From Streptomyces bicolor (GTDB lineage: Bacteria > Actinomycetota > Actinomycetes > Streptomycetales > Streptomycetaceae), in the NCBI RefSeq assembly GCF_000719285.1, contig NZ_JOFS01000029.1, forward strand, positions 1-64,000: a DNA stretch of 64,000 bases. The letters are read 5' to 3'. How positions within the stretch are numbered: the first letter of the stretch is position 1; the number at the start of each line of letters is the position of its first letter. The notes under the pieces were generated by a model, which was not told where the DNA came from, did not search any database, and saw only the letters and a program-made list of their open reading frames with translations. Made by a program: the position numbers and the translations under genes. Positions 19,062 to 26,054 of the stretch are shown piece after piece.

Positions 19062-19891
19062 CCAGTCGCGGAATCGGGAAGGTCCGCCCCGGGCGCGGTG
19101 TGGTCCTGCTGTGCGCCGCGGTCTACTTCCTGCTGCCGCTCGCCGCCTCCGTGATCTTCACGGTCGACATACCCGGCCAGGGGGTGAACTTCGACGTCTA
19201 CGAACAGATCCTCGGCGCCGAGGGTTTCGTCGCCAGCCTGCTGCTCTCGCTGGAACTGGCCGCCGCCACCATCGCGCTGGTCCTGCTGCTGATGGTGCCC
19301 GCGATGGTCGCGCTGCGGCTCGGTGCGCGGCGGCTGCGCCCGGTCGTCGAGATCGTCTGCTCGCTGCCGCTGGTAGTGCCGCCGATCGCGTTCGTCGCGG
19401 GCATCGCCACGGTGCTGACGTGGGGGCCCGAGTACCTCTCGACGACTCCGTTGTTCCAGACCTTCGTGGCGGTGCAGAATCCCGACTTCCCCGTAGTGCT
19501 CGTCCTCGCCTACACGGTGATGGCACTGCCGTTCGTGTACCGGGCGCTGGACGCGGGTCTGCGGTCGATCGATGTACCCACCCTCGTGGAGGCGGCCCGC
19601 AACTGCGGCGCCGGCTGGGCGCAGGCGCTGGTCCGGGCGGTGCTGCCCAACCTTCGCGGGGCCCTGCTGAACGCCTCGTTCCTCACGCTGGCGCTGGTGC
19701 TCGGCGAGTTCACGGTCGCTCAGATCCTGAAGTTCCGGCCCTTCGCCGTCTGGATCGTCGGTATCGGCGGCTCGCAGGCACAGATGTCCGTGGCGGTGTC
19801 CGTCCTCAGCCTGTTCGTGACCTGGCTGCTGCTGCTCGCCATCGCCGCCTTCGGCGGGCGCACTCCCTCCCCGACCACCACCGAGAAGTGA
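19049..19891 (+). CDS. ABC transporter permease 2
   Basis: A 280-residue permease with six predicted membrane segments. The first is VVLLCAAVYFLLPLAASVIFTV, and the EAA loop is EAARNCGAGWAQALVRAVLPNLRGA near residue 180. It overlaps the end of the first permease by 13 bases, showing tight operon structure. GEFTVAQILKF near residue 230 is typical of the PhnV/ThiP-type group of permeases. It is expected to pair with the 18126-19061 product. Confidence 0.9.
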   Translation: MARLTSRGIGKVRPGRGVVLLCAAVYFLLPLAASVIFTVDIPGQGVNFDVYEQILGAEGFVASLLLSLELAAATIALVLLLMVPAMVALRLGARRLRPVVEIVCSLPLVVPPIAFVAGIATVLTWGPEYLSTTPLFQTFVAVQNPDFPVVLVLAYTVMALPFVYRALDAGLRSIDVPTLVEAARNCGAGWAQALVRAVLPNLRGALLNASFLTLALVLGEFTVAQILKFRPFAVWIVGIGGSQAQMSVAVSVLSLFVTWLLLLAIAAFGGRTPSPTTTEK

Positions 19892-19916
19892 TCCGACCCC
19901 AGAGGTGACCCGGAAG

Positions 19917-21008
19917 ATGACACTCACAGCACCCCAGCCGAAGGCCGACACGGCCGACGCGGCCGCCACGGTCGAGTTCCGGGGCCTGCGCCGCGCCTTC
20001 GGCAGCACGGTCGCCCTCGACGGGCTGGATCTCGCCGTACGGCCCGGTGAACTCCTCGCCCTCCTCGGCCCGTCCGGCTGCGGCAAGACCACGGCCCTGC
20101 GCATGCTCGCCGGGTTCGAGCACCCTGACTCGGGCGCCCTCCTGGTGGACGGAGAGGACGTCACCCGGGTCCCGGCGCACCGTCGCGATGCCGGCATGGT
20201 CTTCCAGTCGTACAGCCTGTTCCCGCACCTCAGCGCACTCGACAACGTCGCCTTCGGCCTGCGCATGCGCAAGGTCGGCACGGCCGAGCGCCGTGCCCGG
20301 GCCGCCGAACTGCTGGAACTCGTCGGTCTCGGCGACAAGAGCGGGCGCTTTCCGCACCAGCTCTCCGGCGGCCAGCAGCAGCGCGTGGCGCTGGCCCGCG
20401 CCCTCGCCCTGCGCCCGCGGGTCCTGCTGCTCGACGAGCCGTTGTCCGCGCTGGACGCCAAGGTGCGGCTCACCCTGCGCGAGGAGATCCGCCGCATCCA
20501 GCAGGAACTCGGCATCACCACCCTGTTCGTGACCCACGACCAGGAGGAGGCCCTGTCCATCGCCGACCGCGTCGCGGTGATGCGCGGTGGGCGCCTGGAG
20601 CAGTGCTCCGCACCCCGCGAGTTGTACGCCGACCCGGCGACGGAGTTCGTGGCGGAGTTCGTCGGCACGGTGAGCCGGCTGCCCGGCCGCACGAACGGCA
20701 CGGGCGCGGTGCGGGTGCTCGGCCGCACCGTGCCCGTGAAGTCCGGCTCCCCCGCCGGGGAAGTCGAGGTGGATGTCCTGGTCCGCCCGGAGGCCGTACG
20801 AGTCGCCGCGGACCCGGAGGGGAACGGGCAGGTGGTCGCCGCCACCTTCCTCGGGGCGACCACTCGTCTCACGGTGCGACTGCCGCACGACGGCCCCGAG
20901 ATCAAGGCCGACGTGCCCACGGCCGACGCCGGGGACTTCGCCCCCGGCGTCCGCGTGGCGGTCACGCTGCCGGACCAGTCGGTGATGGTGGTGGACCGGG
21001 CCGGGTGA
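19917..21008 (+). CDS. ABC transporter ATP-binding protein
   Basis: A 363-residue ATPase that powers the importer. Walker A is GPSGCGKT at residues 51-58, the Q-loop is VFQSYSLFPH, the signature is HQLSGGQQQRVALARAL, Walker B is LLLDEPLSALD, and the H-loop is LFVTHDQEEA. A C-terminal TOBE-like domain (about 240-363) is of the CysA/PotA/PhnT type. I chose ATG 19917 because GAGGTGA, a seven-base match to the 16S rRNA tail, ends about nine bases before it; GTG 19905 would place that site inside the gene. The stop touches the stop of the next, convergent gene. Confidence 0.92.
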   Translation: MTLTAPQPKADTADAAATVEFRGLRRAFGSTVALDGLDLAVRPGELLALLGPSGCGKTTALRMLAGFEHPDSGALLVDGEDVTRVPAHRRDAGMVFQSYSLFPHLSALDNVAFGLRMRKVGTAERRARAAELLELVGLGDKSGRFPHQLSGGQQQRVALARALALRPRVLLLDEPLSALDAKVRLTLREEIRRIQQELGITTLFVTHDQEEALSIADRVAVMRGGRLEQCSAPRELYADPATEFVAEFVGTVSRLPGRTNGTGAVRVLGRTVPVKSGSPAGEVEVDVLVRPEAVRVAADPEGNGQVVAATFLGATTRLTVRLPHDGPEIKADVPTADAGDFAPGVRVAVTLPDQSVMVVDRAG

Positions 21009-21464
21009 TTACTTGAACATGCCGCAGTAGAGGTTCACCGATGGGGTCTCCCAACGGCCGCCGTATTCCCGGAGCCACACGGTCTGCCAGGTCTTCGCCT
21101 TGGCTCCGGAATTCGGATAGTCGAACTTGCACTGATGGGTGATGCTCCATTTCGCCGACTTTTTGCTCTTGAATTCGTAGTTCTTCTGCTCGTACGCGAC
21201 GCGTCCGAGTGCCGGGTGCTGGTAGTTTATGGCCGAGGTCATGTGGAACGTGTGAGAGGTCTTGCACTTCCAGGAGCCGTCGACGGATATGCGCTGGTCG
21301 TCGCGACTGTAGTAGTGATGGACCGGAATCCCTACATAGAAGTCGCAGTCCTTGTACGTGTAGTGCACGGACAGAGCGCTGGCGGTCGGAGCCTGCAGCA
21401 ATCCCAGTCCCGCTACGGACGCGAGCGCCGCGGATACCGCGGCGATTCGGGCGTGCAAACGCAT
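21009..21464 (-). CDS. Small secreted cysteine-containing protein
   Basis: A 151-residue exported protein of unknown function. The signal peptide is MRLHARIAAVSAALASVAGL and onward to APTASA (about residue 31). The mature part is rich in Tyr, Lys and Ser with four cysteines (KDCDF, SWKCK, HQCKF, LYCGM), suggesting two disulfides. ATG 21464 has GGAGGTG four bases upstream, so it is preferred over ATG 21539. The gene and its upstream spacer are clearly poorer in G+C than the neighbours, with TTT, AAT and GAA-rich codons, a sign of recent acquisition. It is inserted convergently between the ABC ATPase and the HAD-EEP gene. Confidence 0.75.
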   Translation of the reverse strand: MRLHARIAAVSAALASVAGLGLLQAPTASALSVHYTYKDCDFYVGIPVHHYYSRDDQRISVDGSWKCKTSHTFHMTSAINYQHPALGRVAYEQKNYEFKSKKSAKWSITHQCKFDYPNSGAKAKTWQTVWLREYGGRWETPSVNLYCGMFK

Positions 21465-21520
21465 GCGACACCTCCGGTCGGCGTGGTGTGGTCGCGTCAA
21501 CCTAGCATGAATTTCGGAGG

Positions 21521-21532
21521 GAATTGCAATTC
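21521..21532. promoter_or_regulatory. Perfect 12-base AT-rich palindrome
   Basis: gaattgcaattc lies in the low-G+C divergent spacer between the secreted-protein gene and the HAD-EEP gene. It could be an operator for either. Confidence 0.4.
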
Positions 21533-21593
21533 GTCTCACCCAGGTATTGTCCCGTCCAATATGTATCGACGAGAATTGAAAGAGTCGGCAAAC

Positions 21594-23081
21594 GTGGCAA
21601 CCCGAGACCGTGAAAATGCATCAGGGAATTCCCTGAGTGCCGTCCTGTTCGACATGGACGGCACCCTCGTCGACACCGAGCGGCTGTGGTGGGAGGCGGT
21701 GGAGCGCGTCGCCGGACGGACCCTGGCCGAGGCGGACCAGCAGGAGGTGCTCGGACGCCCGGTCGAGCACACCGCCGCCTGGCTGGCCGCGGCCACCGGT
21801 GGCTCGGCCCCGGAGCTCGCCGACGTCCTCCACCGGGAGTTCGCCGAGCGCGTCCGCAACGGCATCGTGCCCCGCCCTGGTGCGATCGGTCTGCTCGACG
21901 CCCTGGCCCGCGAGGGCGTCCCCACGGCTCTGGTGACCGCGTCCCCCAGGGCCGTCGCCGACACCGTTCTCGAAGCGCTCGGCCGGAGACGCTTCGCCGT
22001 GACCGTCACCGCCGACGACACCGACCGCACCAAGCCCGCCCCCGACCCCTACCTCGCCGCCTGCCACGCCCTCGGCGTCGACCCCAGGGCGTGCGTCGCC
22101 GTCGAGGACACCGCCACCGGCGTCAGCTCCGCCGAGGCGGCCGGTTGCACGGTGCTCGCGGTGCCCTCGCTCGCCCCGATCGAGCCGGCCCCCGGCCGCA
22201 CGGTCCTCGCCAGCCTCGAGGGCGTGAGCCCGCGGCGGCTGCGCGACCTCCTGGCGGGCGCCCTGCCACCGCCCGGCCTGCGCGTCATGAGCTGGAACCT
22301 CTGGCACGGCGGCACCAAGGTCCACGACCACCGGGCCAAGCAGCTCAAGGTCATCGCCGAGACCGGCGTGGACGTGGTCGGCCTCCAGGAGACGTACGGC
22401 ACCGCCGCCCAGGAACTCGCCGACGCCCTCGGCTGGTACCACCACCGGGCCGGCGAGAACCTCGGCATCATCAGCCGCCACCCGATCACGGCCCGCTTCG
22501 GCGACCCCGGCGTCGGCTTCTACGGGGCGGCCGGCGTTCGGATCCGGGTGGGGCAGCGGCAGGTCGACATCTGGACGGCCCACCTCGACTACACGCCCTA
22601 CGGCCCGTACGAGTCCGCCTTCGACGGGCTCGACGCGGCCGAGCTGATCGCCCACGAGCGGGTGCGGCTCGCCCAGATGCGGGACACCCTGCGCCGGATC
22701 CAGGAGGCCTCCGGCCCCGCCGTGCCCGTCGTCCTCGTCGGCGACTTCAACAGCCCCTCGCACCTGGACCGGCCGGACGTGGAGTGGCCGGTGACCAAGG
22801 CGGCCGAGGAGGCGGGGCTGCGGGACTCCTACCGCGAGGCCCACCCGGATCCGGCCGCCCACCCCGGCCACACCTGGTCGCCGATCCACCCCGTGCACGA
22901 GGACGGCAGCGGACGCCCGGAGCCTCAGGACCGGATCGACTTCGTGCTGCACCGGGGCCTGCGCGTGCTCGACTCCGAGACCTACGTCAGCGGCCGTTCG
23001 CGCCCCTGGCCGGACGTCGAGGACAACGACTGGCCGTCCGACCACGCGGCGGTGATCACCACATTCTCCCTGCACGGGTGA
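21594..23081 (+). CDS. HAD phosphatase fused to an EEP (endonuclease/exonuclease/phosphatase) domain
   Basis: A 495-residue two-domain enzyme. Residues about 15-225 form a HAD-IA hydrolase of the beta-phosphoglucomutase type: nucleophile Asp20 and Asp22 in FDMDGTLVDT, motif II VTAS, and motifs III-IV TKPAPDPY and VEDTATG. Residues about 230-495 form a complete EEP phosphodiesterase domain: Asn235 (MSWNLWHGG), Glu266 (LQET), Asp384 and Asn386 (GDFNSP), and Asp483-His484 (SDHAAV). The pair could cut a phosphodiester and then remove the phosphate. GTG 21594 has GAAAGAG upstream; ATG 21561 is an alternative with no ribosome binding site. Both half-activities are inferred, and the natural substrate is unknown. 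Confidence 0.85.
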   Translation: MATRDRENASGNSLSAVLFDMDGTLVDTERLWWEAVERVAGRTLAEADQQEVLGRPVEHTAAWLAAATGGSAPELADVLHREFAERVRNGIVPRPGAIGLLDALAREGVPTALVTASPRAVADTVLEALGRRRFAVTVTADDTDRTKPAPDPYLAACHALGVDPRACVAVEDTATGVSSAEAAGCTVLAVPSLAPIEPAPGRTVLASLEGVSPRRLRDLLAGALPPPGLRVMSWNLWHGGTKVHDHRAKQLKVIAETGVDVVGLQETYGTAAQELADALGWYHHRAGENLGIISRHPITARFGDPGVGFYGAAGVRIRVGQRQVDIWTAHLDYTPYGPYESAFDGLDAAELIAHERVRLAQMRDTLRRIQEASGPAVPVVLVGDFNSPSHLDRPDVEWPVTKAAEEAGLRDSYREAHPDPAAHPGHTWSPIHPVHEDGSGRPEPQDRIDFVLHRGLRVLDSETYVSGRSRPWPDVEDNDWPSDHAAVITTFSLHG

Positions 23082-23201
23082 GCCCGAGCCGCCTACCATC
23101 GGTGTCATGACCTGGCGACATTGATCCACCAGCCGCGCCTCCCGAGGGCCGCCGCGGACGCCGTACCCCCGGTGTCCGAAACGTCCCTGCGGGAAGGCCT
23201 C

Positions 23202-24398
23202 ATGACACTCTCACCCGCGCGTGTGCCCGCCACCGGTGTCCGGCGGCTGACGACCACGCTGTACGGCTACTCGTTCCTCGACGACTTCGTCCTGCTCTAC
23301 CCGGTGTACGCGTTGCTGTTCGCCGACACCGGCCTGTCGCTGTGGCAGATCTCCTCCCTGTTCGCCCTGTGGTCGATCACCGGTGTGGTCCTCGAGGTGC
23401 CCTCCGGCGCCTGGGCCGACGCCGTGTCGCGGCGCCGGCTGTTGTGGATCGGCCCGCTGCTCACCGCCGTCGGCTTCGCGCTGTGGGTCCTCGTCCCGTC
23501 GTACTGGGCCTTCGCGCTCGGCTTCGTTCTGTGGGGCGCCGGGGGAGCGCTCGGCTCCGGTGCGCTCGAAGCGTTGGTCTACGACGAACTGGATCACCTC
23601 GGCGCCGCCGACCGGTATGCGCGGGTCATGGGCCGGGCCCGGGCCGCGCGACTGCTGGGCACGATGGCCTCCGCCGGTCTCGCCGGGCCCGCCTTCGCGC
23701 TGGGCGGCTACCCGGTCGTCGGCGCGGCGAGCATCCTGGCGTGTCTGCTGACGGCCGCCACGGCCGCCCGGTTCCCGGAGCACCGGGTGAAGCCGGAGAC
23801 CGGGGGCGACAGCTGGGCGACGACGCTGCGGACCGGACTCGCCGAGGTCCGCCGGGACCGTTCCGTGTGCGGCGCGCTCTTACTGATCCCCGCCGTCGCC
23901 GCCGTATGGGGTGCCCTCGACGAGTACACCCCGCTGCTGGTCCGGGACATCGGCGTCGCCGAGGCGACCGTCCCCTACCTGATCCTGCTGATCTGGGCCG
24001 GCGTCACGGCCGGAAGCCTCCTGTCCGGACCGGCCGAACGCCTCGGCACGACCGGCCTCGCGGCGCTGCTCGCGGGCGGCGCCCTCGCCCTGGCCGTGGG
24101 CGCCGCGGCCCGCTCGGTGGCCGGCGTCGCCCTGGTCGGCCTGGCCTTCGGGGCGTTCCAGCTCGCGGAGGTGCTCGCCGACGTCCGTCTCCAGCACCGT
24201 ATCGACGAGTCCCGCCGGGCCACGCTCACCTCTGTGGCGAGCCTGGGCACGGAGCTCGCCACGGTCGCCACGTTCGGGGTGTACGCGCTGCTCGGCACGG
24301 GCGCGGCGCACAGCACGGTCTTCGCGGTGCTCGCGGTGCCCTATCTGGTGACGGCGCTGGCCCTGGCTAGAGCTCGGGTTGCCACGGCACGACCTTGA
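23202..24398 (+). CDS. MFS transporter
   Basis: A 398-residue major facilitator with about 12 hydrophobic segments. The loop 2-3 motif appears as EVPSGAWADAVSRRRLLW, the typical G-x-x-x-D-x-x-x-R-R pattern. No substrate-specific motif is recognised; exporters of small toxic molecules are common in this group. ATG 23202 has GGAAGG five bases upstream; the open frame before it lacks a good start. The last 32 bases overlap the 3' end of the convergent secreted-protein gene. Confidence 0.88.
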   Translation: MTLSPARVPATGVRRLTTTLYGYSFLDDFVLLYPVYALLFADTGLSLWQISSLFALWSITGVVLEVPSGAWADAVSRRRLLWIGPLLTAVGFALWVLVPSYWAFALGFVLWGAGGALGSGALEALVYDELDHLGAADRYARVMGRARAARLLGTMASAGLAGPAFALGGYPVVGAASILACLLTAATAARFPEHRVKPETGGDSWATTLRTGLAEVRRDRSVCGALLLIPAVAAVWGALDEYTPLLVRDIGVAEATVPYLILLIWAGVTAGSLLSGPAERLGTTGLAALLAGGALALAVGAAARSVAGVALVGLAFGAFQLAEVLADVRLQHRIDESRRATLTSVASLGTELATVATFGVYALLGTGAAHSTVFAVLAVPYLVTALALARARVATARP

Positions 24399-24909
24399 AG
24401 CCGCCCGTCCCCTTCCTGACCTTCTCGAAGGGGGCGGAACTCACGCACTGGGGCGGCTCGTTGCCCGCACCGGGCCGGCCCGTGGCGGCCCAGCTGTAGC
24501 CGAGCCGGTCGTGGCGGCCGAGGTCATGGACGGTGACGCCGACCCGCTTGCCCTCGGCGCCCGGCAGGTCGGACTCGGTGATGACGCCGGAGACGACGGC
24601 CACCTGCCCACCGGTGACCAGGCAGTCGACCTCGGCCTTGGCGCGGGCGCCGAAGTCGTTCAGGTAGTGGCTGAACTCGAAGGTGCCGGTGGCCTTCGTC
24701 GGGTCGCCGGAGTCCTTCGCCGCGAGATGGGCGTCGAACGAGAACGTGATGTCGTCCCCGGCCGAGCGGTACAGCTTGGCGGTGCCGGTGAGCGCGGCGG
24801 CCTCACGCTGCTGCGGCCCGTCTGTCGCGGTGGCGGCGGGACCGACCGTCCCGGCGGTGAGCAGCAGCAGCGCACAGCAGAGCACGACGGTCCTCGTACG
24901 GCGGTTCAT
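24367..24909 (-). CDS. Secreted protein of unknown function
   Basis: A 180-residue exported protein that I do not recognise. The Sec signal peptide MNRRTRTVVLCCALLLLTAGTVGPAATA is followed by a beta-rich mature part (TGTAKLYRSAGDDITFSFDAHLAAKDSGD, GTFEFSHYLNDFGARAKAEVDCLVTGGQVAVVSGVI) with two cysteines. Its beta pattern resembles small secreted proteins that bind a surface or ligand, but nothing firm can be said. The 3' end overlaps the MFS gene by 32 bases. Confidence 0.75.
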   Translation of the reverse strand: MNRRTRTVVLCCALLLLTAGTVGPAATATDGPQQREAAALTGTAKLYRSAGDDITFSFDAHLAAKDSGDPTKATGTFEFSHYLNDFGARAKAEVDCLVTGGQVAVVSGVITESDLPGAEGKRVGVTVHDLGRHDRLGYSWAATGRPGAGNEPPQCVSSAPFEKVRKGTGGFKVVPWQPEL

Positions 24910-25133
24910 GGCGGTCCTTTCCGCAGGTCAACCGGACGGGAACCACCTTCGCGGAGGCGCGCCCCGGCCACATCGCACCGAGGACGGGACCCCGCCTCCG
25001 CCGTGCGGCGGGGACACCCGTGCGCCGCTCCGCTCCGAGGAGGACAGGGCCTCCGTCGGTGGGCGCGCAACGAATCGCCGCCGCACCCAGGACCGACGCA
25101 ACAAACCGCTCACCGGCGCGCAACGGCTCCTTC

Positions 25134-25163
25134 TTGTCCGCCCTGGTCAGCCGCCCGTACCGT
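25134..25163 (+). promoter_or_regulatory. Sigma-70-like promoter for the amidase-monooxygenase pair
   Basis: TTGTCC (25134-25139) and TACCGT (25158-25163) are separated by 18 bases. This gives a leader of about 40 bases before the ATG at 25209. The rest of the 24910-25208 spacer shows no gene. Confidence 0.55.
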
Positions 25164-25208
25164 CTACGTGGCCCCCGCAACCACCCTTCCGCCCCGGTGA
25201 GGACACGC

Positions 25209-25997
25209 ATGCGCACCGCCCTGCTCCAGAGCTCCGGCCGCCCCGGCTCGACCGTCGAGAACCTCAAGGTCCTCGACGAGGCCGCGGGCCGTGCCGCCGC
25301 CGCGGGCGCCGGGCTGCTGGTCGCGCCGGAGATGTTCCTGACCGGGTACGCGATCGGCGACGACATCGCCCGCCTCGCCGAGCCCGCGGACGGCGACTGC
25401 GCGGACGCGATCGCCGAGACCGCGACGCGGCACGGCCTGGCGATCGCCTACGGCTACCCCGAGCGGGCGGGCGAGACCGTCTACAACTCCGCCCAGCTGA
25501 TCTCCGCCGACGGCACGCGTCTCGCCAACCACCGCAAGACCCACCTCTTCGGCTGCTTCGAGCGCGACCACTTCACGCCGGGCGACCAGCCCGTCGTCCA
25601 GGCCGACATCGACGGCCTGCGCGTCGGCATCCTGATCTGCTACGACGTCGAGTTCCCGGAGAACGTCCGCGCCCACGCCCTCGCCGGCACGGACCTGCTG
25701 GTCGTGCCGACGGCGCAGATGCACCCGTTCCAGTTCGTCGCCGAGTCGATGATCCCGGTGCGGGCCTTCGAGAACCAGATGTACGTCGCGTACGTCAACC
25801 GGGTCGGTCAGGAAGGGGAGTTCGAGTTCGTCGGCCTCTCCACCCTCGCCGGGCCCGACGGGGTGGCCCGCACCCGCGCCGGGCGCGGTGAGGAGCTGCT
25901 GTTCGCCGACGTCGACCCCGCCTTCCTCGCCGCATCCCGCGAGGCGAACCCGTATCTGAAGGACCGCCGCCCCGGTCTCTACGGGTCGCTCGTCTGA
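25209..25997 (+). CDS. Nitrilase-superfamily carbon-nitrogen hydrolase (amidase-like)
   Basis: A 262-residue member of the nitrilase superfamily. The catalytic triad is complete: Glu41 (LLVAPEMFLTG), Lys110 (ANHRKTHLFG) and Cys144 (LICYDVEFPE). The length fits an amidase or carbamoylase of this fold rather than a true nitrilase. ATG 25209 has GGTGAGGA about five bases upstream. The amine-oxidase-like gene follows 57 bases later, so the two probably form an operon in which this enzyme hydrolyses an amide produced by the flavoenzyme. That substrate link is inference. Confidence 0.9.
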   Translation: MRTALLQSSGRPGSTVENLKVLDEAAGRAAAAGAGLLVAPEMFLTGYAIGDDIARLAEPADGDCADAIAETATRHGLAIAYGYPERAGETVYNSAQLISADGTRLANHRKTHLFGCFERDHFTPGDQPVVQADIDGLRVGILICYDVEFPENVRAHALAGTDLLVVPTAQMHPFQFVAESMIPVRAFENQMYVAYVNRVGQEGEFEFVGLSTLAGPDGVARTRAGRGEELLFADVDPAFLAASREANPYLKDRRPGLYGSLV

Positions 25998-26054
25998 GCA
26001 GCCGAAACACTCCCCCCCGCTTCCCCTCACGCAGTCGCAAGGAGTCCGTACCCC

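Noticed and set aside
21594..22260. HAD domain as phosphonoacetaldehyde hydrolase (PhnX)
   Set aside because: The position after a phn-like importer invites this, but the cap lacks the conserved Lys used by PhnX, and the motifs fit a general HAD-IA phosphatase.
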